Positions 58,484 to 64,000 of a stretch of DNA of 64,000 nucleotides are shown piece by piece. A program made the position numbers and the translations under genes. Positions within the stretch are counted from its first letter, which is position 1, and each line of letters opens with the position of its first letter. The stretch is from Flavivirga sp. 57AJ16 (GTDB lineage: Bacteria > Bacteroidota > Bacteroidia > Flavobacteriales > Flavobacteriaceae), in NCBI RefSeq assembly GCF_028736925.1, contig NZ_JAQZAT010000016.1, positions 44,305-108,304 of the forward strand, read 5' to 3'. The notes below the pieces were generated by a model. It did no database searches. It had not been told where the DNA came from and saw only the letters and a list, made by a program, of their open reading frames with translations.

Positions 58484-58574
58484 ATTTCGATTTCAACTTC
58501 GATTTCAATTTCAAAAAATATGAACTTGAGGCTGAAATCGAAATTGAACTTGAAATCAAATCTGAAGTTGAAAA
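58484..58574. repeat. Inverted hexamer word arrays between paaC and paaD
   Basis: Left arm 58484-58513: five words of the ATTTCG/ATTTCA type. Right arm 58521-58574: nine words of the TGAACT/TGAAAT type, in register up to the base before the paaD ATG. The orientation is opposite to the array at 57432-57555, and the spacer is only 7 bases. The 58319-58483 stretch also holds a CTTCCAAAGGGAGG hairpin. Confidence 0.8.
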
Positions 58575-59117
58575 ATGATGAGGAATAAATTTAAAGACAT
58601 ACCATATTCGAGTAAGAGTCCTTCCCCTTTGGGGAAGATAGATGGGGCTTTAATTCCCATTCTAGCCCAGGTTTCAGACCCGGAAATACCGGTACTGTCA
58701 ATTTTAGATATGGGTGTTGTTCGTTCTGCTAAAATAGTTAATGGCGAAGTTTTAATAAAAATAACACCAACATATAGTGGTTGTCCAGCAATGGATGTGA
58801 TTGCAGATGATATTAAATTAGCATTAAAACAAGCTGGTTTCGAATCAAAAATAACATTGGTTTTATCTCCAGCATGGACCACGGATTGGATTACCGAAAA
58901 AGGAAAGCAAGCGCTTGAAAATTATGGAATAGCAGCGCCTTTAGAAGCAAATGCAGATAAAGAAGCCTTATTGGAAGGTGAAAAATTGGTAAAATGTACT
59001 AATTGTGGTTCAAAAAACACCACATTGGTGAGTCAATTTGGTTCAACGGCATGTAAAGCATTGTTTAAATGTGAAGACTGCCAGGAACCCTTTGATTATT
59101 TTAAGTGTTTAAAATGA
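58575..59117 (+). CDS. paaD: 1,2-phenylacetyl-CoA epoxidase assembly protein PaaD (MIP18/DUF59 family)
   Basis: The protein has 180 residues. The DUF59 domain begins at about 30 (LAQVSDPEIPVLSILDMGVV) and includes TYSGCPAMDVI. The C-terminal metal-binding part has paired cysteines in VKCTNCGSKNT and FKCEDCQEPFDYFKCLK. PaaD is needed for iron-centre maturation of the epoxidase. The N-terminus carries about 25 extra residues compared with typical PaaD; their DNA contains a perfect palindrome (58621-58637). An alternative ATG at 58578 exists. Confidence 0.93.
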   Translation: MMRNKFKDIPYSSKSPSPLGKIDGALIPILAQVSDPEIPVLSILDMGVVRSAKIVNGEVLIKITPTYSGCPAMDVIADDIKLALKQAGFESKITLVLSPAWTTDWITEKGKQALENYGIAAPLEANADKEALLEGEKLVKCTNCGSKNTTLVSQFGSTACKALFKCEDCQEPFDYFKCLK

Positions 59118-59126
59118 CAACTTGAT

Positions 59127-59217
59127 GTCACCCTGAGCGCAGTCGAAGGGTCTCATCAAACAAAAGTGAAGTTAAAAAAACTCCAGCTGGGGTTTATCTC
59201 GAGCGGAGTCGAAAGAC
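59127..59217. repeat. Pair of REP-like words between paaD and paaG
   Basis: 59127-59155 (GTCACCCTGAGCGCAGTCGA...) and 59197-59217 (TCTCGAGCGGAGTCGAAAGA...) are variants of the REP-like word seen at 5595-5653. A related, degenerate pair sits after paaG at 60021-60074. Confidence 0.7.
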
Positions 59218-59229
59218 AAGAATAAAGGT

Positions 59230-60012
59230 ATGAGCAATTCAATTCTTTTAAAAATTGAAAATAATATAGCGTACATAACGCTTAATAGACCAGAAGTCTT
59301 TAATAGTTTCAATCGTGAAATGGCTTTGAATTTACAAAGCGTCTTTGATGATTGCGAGAAAAATGATGCTATTAGAGCCATAGTTTTAACAGGGAACGGA
59401 AAAGCATTTTGCGCTGGTCAAGATTTAAAAGAAGTCACCTCCCCAGAATTGAACCCGGGATTCAAAAAAATACTGGAAGAGCATTACAATCCAATAATTC
59501 TAAGAATAAGAAATATAGAAAAGCCAATTATTGGAGCCATCAATGGCGTGGCAGCAGGAGCAGGAGCAAACATTGCTTTAGCATGTGATGTCGTTATAGC
59601 AGACGAAAAAGTGAATTTTATTCAGGCATTTAGCTTAATAGGCTTGATTCCTGATAGCGCAGGAACCTTCTTTTTACCAAGATTAATCGGGTTTCAAAAA
59701 GCATCTGCATTAGCTATGTTAGGAGATAAGGTAAGTGCTGAAGAAGCAGAACGTTTAGGGATGATTTACAAATGGGTACCATCCGATGTGTTTTCAGAAA
59801 CCGTTAAAAAGACAGCTTCTAAAATGGCAAATATGCCAACAAAAGCATTAGGTTTAATTAAGAAAACACTAAACCAATCGCTAACTAATAATTTAAAAGA
59901 CCAGTTGGCATTAGAGTCAAAACATCAAATTGAAGCGGCAGGAACTGAAGATTATGCAGAAGGGGTGGCCGCTTTTATTGAAAAACGCCAACCAAACTTT
60001 AAAGGCAAATAA
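59230..60012 (+). CDS. paaG: 1,2-epoxyphenylacetyl-CoA isomerase PaaG (crotonase family)
   Basis: The protein has 260 residues, a full-length crotonase: ITLNRPEVFNSFN near the start, the oxyanion-hole segments AFCAGQDLKEV (about 59-69) and INGVAAGAGANIALACDVVI (about 102-121), and IGLIPDSAGTFFLPRLIG (about 138-155). The usual PDSGGT is PDSAGT, a small change next to the catalytic Asp, which is kept. PaaG converts the epoxide to the oxepin for ring opening. PaaF (a hydratase) is a less likely alternative. Confidence 0.88.
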   Translation: MSNSILLKIENNIAYITLNRPEVFNSFNREMALNLQSVFDDCEKNDAIRAIVLTGNGKAFCAGQDLKEVTSPELNPGFKKILEEHYNPIILRIRNIEKPIIGAINGVAAGAGANIALACDVVIADEKVNFIQAFSLIGLIPDSAGTFFLPRLIGFQKASALAMLGDKVSAEEAERLGMIYKWVPSDVFSETVKKTASKMANMPTKALGLIKKTLNQSLTNNLKDQLALESKHQIEAAGTEDYAEGVAAFIEKRQPNFKGK

Positions 60013-60091
60013 CAGTTTTTGTCACCTTGAGTACTTTGGCTGCGCTTGGTATAAACTAAAGTCGAAAGGTCTCATTATCGATAAAATAAAC

Positions 60092-61027
60092 ATGAATAAA
60101 GAATTTCTTATACAAGTACACAATCGTGTGAAACCATTCATTCACGAGACCCCTGTGCTCACCTCTCAATTAATTGATGAGATGGTCGGTGCCCATGTCT
60201 ATTTTAAGTGCGAGAATTTTCAAAAAATGGGTGCTTTTAAAATGAGAGGCGCTACCAATGCTGTTTTGAGTTTAACAGAAGAAGAAAGAAATAAGGGGGT
60301 CGTAACACATTCTTCTGGTAATTTTGCTCAAGCATTGTCATTGGCGGCAAATAAAATAGGAGTCAACGCCTATATAGTCATGCCAAAGAATGCGCCCCAA
60401 GTAAAGAAACATGCGGTAAAAGGCTATAAAGGAACTATTATTGAAAGTGAGTCTACGCCCATGGCCCGTGAAAAAATGGCCGAAAAAGTGAAACAGGAAA
60501 AAGAAGCTATTTTTCTTCATCCTTCAAACGACCATAATGTCATTTATGGGCAAGGAACTGCCGCTATCGAATTGTTGGAAAAGCAACCACAATTGGATTA
60601 TATTTTGACGCCTGTTGGTGGTGGTGGACTTATTGCGGGAACAGCTTTAGCTGCAAAATATTTTTCTGAAAAATGTAAAGTTATAGGAGGTGAACCTAAA
60701 AATGCAGATGATGCTTTTCGATCCAAAAAAAGCGGAAAAATAGAGTATAATGAATCTGCCGATACCATTGCGGATGGTTTACGAACACACCTCGGAGATA
60801 AAAACTTTCCCATCATTAAAGCAGACGTAGAACGCATTATTTTAGTTGAAGAAGAAGAGATTATAGAGGCTATGAAGCTTGTTTGGGAACGCATGAAAAT
60901 AATTATTGAGCCTTCAAGTGCTGTAGCATTTGCGGCTTTATTAAAAGAAAAAGAACAATTTAAAAATAAAGAAGTTGGAATTATTATATCTGGCGGAAAT
61001 GTAGATGTAACGAATTTACCATTTTGA
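60092..61027 (+). CDS. PLP-dependent serine/threonine dehydratase or serine racemase-like enzyme
   Basis: The ATG at 60092 gives 311 residues; an earlier in-frame ATG at 59930 would read through the 3' end of paaG and a REP-like repeat. Fold type II PLP enzyme: cofactor lysine in GAFKMRGATNAV (about 48-59), SSGNFAQALSLAA, the glycine-rich phosphate loop VGGGGLIAGTALA (about 176-188), and IIISGGNVDVTN at the end. There is no ACT regulatory domain, so it resembles catabolic threonine dehydratase or serine racemase. It has no known role in phenylacetate catabolism; its position inside the operon is incidental or species-specific. Confidence 0.88.
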   Translation: MNKEFLIQVHNRVKPFIHETPVLTSQLIDEMVGAHVYFKCENFQKMGAFKMRGATNAVLSLTEEERNKGVVTHSSGNFAQALSLAANKIGVNAYIVMPKNAPQVKKHAVKGYKGTIIESESTPMAREKMAEKVKQEKEAIFLHPSNDHNVIYGQGTAAIELLEKQPQLDYILTPVGGGGLIAGTALAAKYFSEKCKVIGGEPKNADDAFRSKKSGKIEYNESADTIADGLRTHLGDKNFPIIKADVERIILVEEEEIIEAMKLVWERMKIIIEPSSAVAFAALLKEKEQFKNKEVGIIISGGNVDVTNLPF

Positions 61028-61496
61028 TTGACGATTTTAGATTGAAGATTTATGAATTTTGAACTAAAAACAACATATATGAGGCCTAATCAGTTGGAGG
61101 AAAGATTGATTCGATTTTCTATTGATATCATTTTATTGTGTAAAACAATAGATAAGTCTTTTGCATCAGAGCATCTAGCTAAGCAATTAATAAGGTCGGC
61201 TACATCTTCCGCTTTGAATTATGGAGAAGCCAGAAGTGGAGAATCAACAAGAGATTTTTTACATAAAATGAAAATTTGTTTAAAGGAACTAAGAGAGTCG
61301 TTTGTTAATCTGAAAATTCAGAAAGGCTCAGGTACTCTTTTAGATTCAGACACATTAAAAAAAATATTAAAAGAGAACGATGAGTTGATTTCTATTTTTG
61401 TTTCAAGTATTAAAACAGCATCAAACAAGTTAAAAGCATAATTGAATTATGTTAAATCAACAATCAACAATCAACAATCGATAATCGTCAATCATT
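61026..61496. repeat. Heptamer word arrays in inverted orientation flanking a four-helix-bundle gene (cassette C)
   Basis: Left: four 7-base words of GATTGAC/GATTTTA/GATTGAA/GATTTAT type at 61026-61053, overlapping the upstream stop and the gene's ATG. Right: six words of AATCAAC/AATCGAT/AATCGTC type at 61455-61496. The words on the two sides are reverse complements in type. A second set of six AATCNNN words follows at 61542-61583. Confidence 0.75.
61052..61441 (+). CDS. Four-helix-bundle protein (23S rRNA intervening-sequence protein family)
   Basis: The protein has 129 residues and is all-helical: LEERLIRFSIDIILLCKTID, LAKQLIRSATSSALNYGEAR, DFLHKMKICLKELRESFVNL and a C-terminal helix. RSATSSALNYGEAR is the family signature (Arg-Ser-Ala-Thr, then a buried Asn/Tyr and Glu-Ala). 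The family includes proteins encoded in 23S rRNA insertions and relatives of Avd of diversity-generating retroelements; most have no known function. It is inserted between paa genes and flanked by inverted heptamer arrays. Its 3' end is partly duplicated at 61494-61535. Confidence 0.85.
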   Translation: MNFELKTTYMRPNQLEERLIRFSIDIILLCKTIDKSFASEHLAKQLIRSATSSALNYGEARSGESTRDFLHKMKICLKELRESFVNLKIQKGSGTLLDSDTLKKILKENDELISIFVSSIKTASNKLKA

Positions 61497-61535
61497 AAAA
61501 ACAGTATCAAACAAGCTTAAATCTTAGTTTTGAAT

Positions 61536-62753
61536 ATGTCAAATCAACAATCAAAAATCGACAATCGACAATCCCAAATCACTAGAGTGGGCATTATTGG
61601 TGCCGGAACCATGGGAAGCGGCATCGCTCAGGTTGCTGCCACTGCTGGTTGTCAAGTGAAATTATATGATACTAATAAGGCCGCTTTAGATAAAGTAGAA
61701 ATGGCTTTAGAAAAAATATTGACACGCTTAATTGAAAAGGGACGTATCAATGCCGAAGAGAAATTAAGAATTCAAAGCCATATTCAATATGTTGATAGTT
61801 TGAAAAGCTTGGGAGATTCAAATCTCATCATTGAAGCCATTATTGAAAACATAAATATAAAAAGGCAGGTGTTTTTGGAATTAGAAAGCTACGTTGCCGA
61901 TGATTGTATTATTGCATCAAACACTTCAAGTTTGTCCATCGCCTCTATTGCCGCATCATTAGAAAAATCAGAACGTTGTATTGGCATTCATTTTTTCAAT
62001 CCGGCACCATTAATGAAATTGGTTGAGGTGATTCCTGCGATTCAAACATCTAAAGATGTTTTAGATACATCTGTTGCAATTATTTCCGATTGGAAAAAAA
62101 CGGTAGCCATAGCAAAAGATACCCCTGGTTTTATAGTAAATAGAGTAGCGCGTCCATTTTATGGAGAAGCATTAAGGATTTATGAAGAAGGTTTAGCGGA
62201 TTTTGCAACGATTGATCACAGTTTAAAAACATTAGGAGGTTTTCGTATGGGACCATTCGAATTAATGGATTTTATAGGAAACGATATAAATTATACCGTT
62301 ACAGAAACAGTATTTACAGCATTTTACTTTGACCCAAGGTACAAACCCGCATTTACACAAAAGCGATTTGCAGAAGCCGGTTATCTAGGGAGAAAGTCTG
62401 GAAAAGGGTATTACAATTATGACGAAAACGGTAAACGTGTCATTCAGAGCGATAGCGAAGAATCTCAAAATAATGGGATAGCAGAAGTTATATTCAATCG
62501 TGTTTTAGTGATGCTCATCAATGAAGCAGCAGATGCCTTGTTTTTAAATATTGCTTCGGCCAAAGATATAGACCATGCTATGACCAAAGGCGTTAATTAC
62601 CCTAAAGGGCTATTAGCTTGGGCAGACGAAAAAGGCATTGATTGGTGTGTTGAAACCATGGACAATTTATACAATGAGTATCATGAAGATAGATACCGTT
62701 GCAGCCCGTTGCTAAGGAAAATGAAAAAGGAGGGTTTGAGGTTTTTTAAATAG
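61536..62753 (+). CDS. paaH: 3-hydroxyacyl-CoA dehydrogenase PaaH
   Basis: The ATG at 61536 gives 405 residues (an in-frame TTG lies at 61530). The first 17 residues (SNQQSKIDNRQSQ...) are encoded by a heptamer array, so the ancestral start was probably nearer to TRVGIIGAGTMGSGIAQVAA. It has the NAD site GAGTMGSG, the signature HFFNPAPLMKLVEVI, and two C-terminal helical domains. It oxidises 3-hydroxyadipyl-CoA in the lower phenylacetate pathway. A REP-like word (62439-62466) is inserted in frame and encodes VIQSDSEES at about residue 302, between the first and second C-terminal domains. Confidence 0.92.
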   Translation: MSNQQSKIDNRQSQITRVGIIGAGTMGSGIAQVAATAGCQVKLYDTNKAALDKVEMALEKILTRLIEKGRINAEEKLRIQSHIQYVDSLKSLGDSNLIIEAIIENINIKRQVFLELESYVADDCIIASNTSSLSIASIAASLEKSERCIGIHFFNPAPLMKLVEVIPAIQTSKDVLDTSVAIISDWKKTVAIAKDTPGFIVNRVARPFYGEALRIYEEGLADFATIDHSLKTLGGFRMGPFELMDFIGNDINYTVTETVFTAFYFDPRYKPAFTQKRFAEAGYLGRKSGKGYYNYDENGKRVIQSDSEESQNNGIAEVIFNRVLVMLINEAADALFLNIASAKDIDHAMTKGVNYPKGLLAWADEKGIDWCVETMDNLYNEYHEDRYRCSPLLRKMKKEGLRFFK

Positions 62754-63200
62754 GCATTAGGTAATAGGAAATAGGTATTAGGAAATAGTATTAGTATGAC
62801 TAGCAATTATCATTTTAAGTTTGAGGATTTAAAAGTTTATCAAAAAGCTATGGATTTTGGTGAATTAGTTGATGGGCTCGTTAGAAAATTTCCTAATCAT
62901 GAGTTATATGCTTTATCATCCCAATATAGAAGAGCGGCAGATTTAATTGCTTTAAATATTACTGAAGGATATCCAGGTTCTGATGCACAATTTGTTAAAC
63001 ATTTAAACCATTCGATTTATAGTGCAAACGAATGTGTAAGTTGTAGTACAAAGGCTAAAAGACGATTATATATTAATTTTGAAGAAGATGAAGAGAACAG
63101 AAGGTTGCTATCTGAATTAACAAATATGCTGTCTTCATTAAGAAATAAAATTTTAGAAAGAAATCAACAAACTAATCCCTAATTCCTAATCCCTAATACC
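62751..63200. repeat. Heptamer word arrays in inverted orientation flanking the second four-helix-bundle gene (cassette D)
   Basis: Left: words TAGGCAT, TAGGTAA, TAGGAAA, TAGGTAT, TAGGAAA from 62751 (the paaH stop itself) to 62791. Right: CTAATCC, CTAATTC, CTAATCC, CTAATAC at 63172-63199, overlapping the gene's last codons. The right words are reverse complements of the left type. The word differs from cassette C. Confidence 0.75.
62796..63182 (+). CDS. Four-helix-bundle protein, second copy
   Basis: The protein has 128 residues and is all-helical: YHFKFEDLKVYQKAMDFGEL, LYALSSQYRRAADLIALNIT and EGYPGSDAQFVKHLNHSIYS. It has the FEDLKVYQKA opening and RRAADLIALNITEG signature typical of the family. 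It is only distantly similar to the copy at 61052, so it is not a recent duplicate. The last residues (QQTNP) are encoded by the right word array. Function unknown. Confidence 0.88.
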   Translation: MTSNYHFKFEDLKVYQKAMDFGELVDGLVRKFPNHELYALSSQYRRAADLIALNITEGYPGSDAQFVKHLNHSIYSANECVSCSTKAKRRLYINFEEDEENRRLLSELTNMLSSLRNKILERNQQTNP

Positions 63201-63207
63201 AACAGAA

Positions 63208-63621
63208 ATGCCTTTAAACGGAGAACAAATACCATATAAAATGTTAAATCAAGATGCCTATAGCCAATGGCTGGGTATTGAGATTTTAGAAAGTGAGATA
63301 GGACGAGTAAAAATAGCGATGACTATTCGTAGGGAAATGTTGAATAGCATGAACTATGCGCATGGAGGTATTAGCTATTCGTTAGCGGATACAGCATTTG
63401 GGTTCACATCGAATACTCATGGGAAATATGCCGTATCTATTGAAACAAGTATCAATCATATAGAAGCTCTTAACGAAGGAGATTATTTGGTTGCCGAATG
63501 TGTTATTGAAAAAGTAAATAACAAATTAGGCTTTAATGTGGTAGAAGTAAAACGGGGCGAAGAACTGGTGGCACTGTTTAAAGGTGTGGTTTATCGTACT
63601 CAAAAGGATTGGGAAGAGTAG
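63208..63621 (+). CDS. paaI: Hotdog-fold acyl-CoA thioesterase PaaI
   Basis: The protein has 137 residues of hotdog fold with NSMNYAHGGISYSLADTAFG (about 48-67; catalytic Asp in ADTAF) and the strand SIETSINHIEALNEGDYLVA. PaaI hydrolyses stalled hydroxyphenylacetyl-CoA intermediates and so rescues CoA. Its 3' end (from 63589) lies in a tandem duplication. Confidence 0.93.
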   Translation: MPLNGEQIPYKMLNQDAYSQWLGIEILESEIGRVKIAMTIRREMLNSMNYAHGGISYSLADTAFGFTSNTHGKYAVSIETSINHIEALNEGDYLVAECVIEKVNNKLGFNVVEVKRGEELVALFKGVVYRTQKDWEE

Positions 63622-64000
63622 GATTGAGGATTGATGATTGACGATTGACGATTGATGATTTAAGAATTTAAAAAAAATCAACAGGCATAAATAATTAAAA
63701 AACTAAAAAATAAGATGTAGATTAAATGATAAAATGAATTTGAACAAATCAAAAATCAGCATTCAGAAATCTACAATCAACAATCAATATGGAAGCATAT
63801 GTTATTAAAGAAGTTGTTTATCGTACTCAAAAGGATTGGGGAGAGTAGGATTGATGATTGACGATTGAGGATTGATGATTTAAGAATTTAAAAAAAATCA
63901 ACAGGCATAAATAATTAAAAAACTAAAAAATAAGATGTAGATTAAATGATAAAATGAATTTGAACAAATCAAAAATCAGCATTCAGAAATCAACAATCAA
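63589..64000. repeat. Tandem duplication of about 220-227 bases, running past the window end
   Basis: 63589-63815 and 63816-64000 are nearly identical. The first copy is seven bases longer because it has five GATTGAN words (63622-63656) where the second has four. Each copy also carries the right-hand array of AAATCAA/CAATCAA words (63746-63787 in the first). The unit runs from the last codons of paaI to the first codons of a following gene. Confidence 0.92.
63789..63848 (+). pseudogene. 19-codon chimeric ORF at the duplication junction
   Basis: ATG GAA GCA TAT then codons for VIKE, joined to VVYRTQKDWGE and TAG. The first eight codons look like the start of a flavobacterial acetyl-CoA acyltransferase (thiolase, MEAY(I/V)(I/V)K...). 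The rest is the C-terminus of PaaI. I infer that the intact thiolase gene starts just beyond 64000. The ORF itself is unlikely to be functional. Confidence 0.65.

Noticed and set aside
59930..60091. N-terminal extension of the dehydratase-like protein
   Set aside because: It reads through the paaG 3' end in another frame and a REP-like repeat; the ATG at 60092 begins the conserved protein.
61052..63182. Diversity-generating retroelement, suggested by four-helix-bundle (Avd-like) proteins
   Set aside because: No reverse transcriptase, template repeat or variable repeat with A-biased changes was found in the window.
61026..63200. CRISPR array, suggested by the many short repeats
   Set aside because: The words are 6-7 bases, contiguous and degenerate, without spacers of constant length, and no cas gene is present.

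Overview
The window looks like the chromosome of a low-GC, probably marine member of the Flavobacteriaceae (Bacteroidota). The signs are a type IX secretion sorting tail on the first gene, a SusC/SusD pair, several TonB-dependent outer-membrane proteins, TAnnTTTG-type -7 promoter boxes with no clear Shine-Dalgarno sequences, and abundant short palindromic intergenic repeats. I cannot place the genus. No rRNA, tRNA or CRISPR array was recognised.

Layout: 1-5415 is the end of a giant secreted PhoX/LamG protein, cut by the window start. 5842-10603 holds a leucine-rich-repeat protein and two paralogous di-heme cytochrome c peroxidases in tandem. 11777-17230 is a small polysaccharide/glycan uptake operon (SusC, SusD, F5/8C lipoprotein) with no enzymes, between inverted copies of a repeat. 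18427-32155 is an iron-acquisition island: a TonB siderophore receptor, then a seven-gene operon for an NRPS-independent siderophore (PLP decarboxylase, IucA-type synthetase fused to an acetyltransferase, N-monooxygenase, IucC-type synthetase, MATE exporter, acyl carrier protein, AMP-forming ligase). The gene order follows rhizobactin rhbBCDEF, and the carrier protein/ligase pair suggests a further acyl building block. The receptor and biosynthesis operon share a 21-base upstream motif. 32674-36624 encodes a double DUF1080 protein and two exported Gfo/Idh/MocA oxidoreductases, probably for 3-keto-sugar catabolism.

36902-52833 is mostly housekeeping: FKBP isomerase, Era, Der, an outer-membrane beta-barrel protein, LemA with two TPM-domain proteins, a MerR regulator, an M23 endopeptidase, AlaS and a GSCFA protein. 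Two broken genes lie here: a membrane-protein gene between era and der with one in-frame stop, and a doubly frameshifted GxxExxY gene inside an inverted repeat. 53703-64000 holds a DUF4230 protein and then the aerobic phenylacetate degradation cluster: a TetR regulator, a perfect 18-base palindromic operator, and paaE-A-B-C-D-G, a serine/threonine dehydratase-like gene, paaH and paaI. The thiolase gene probably starts just beyond the window.

The most unusual feature is in the paa operon. Its gaps, and some gene ends, are filled with arrays of 6- or 7-base words kept in strict register. The two small four-helix-bundle genes are each flanked by such arrays in inverted orientation, and each gene has its own word. 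One array sits in a recent tandem duplication that made a 19-codon chimeric ORF at the window end. Together with the IR-bounded GxxExxY remnant and REP-like elements fixed in coding sequence (PaaH, PaaD), this points to active, poorly described repeat or cassette dynamics.
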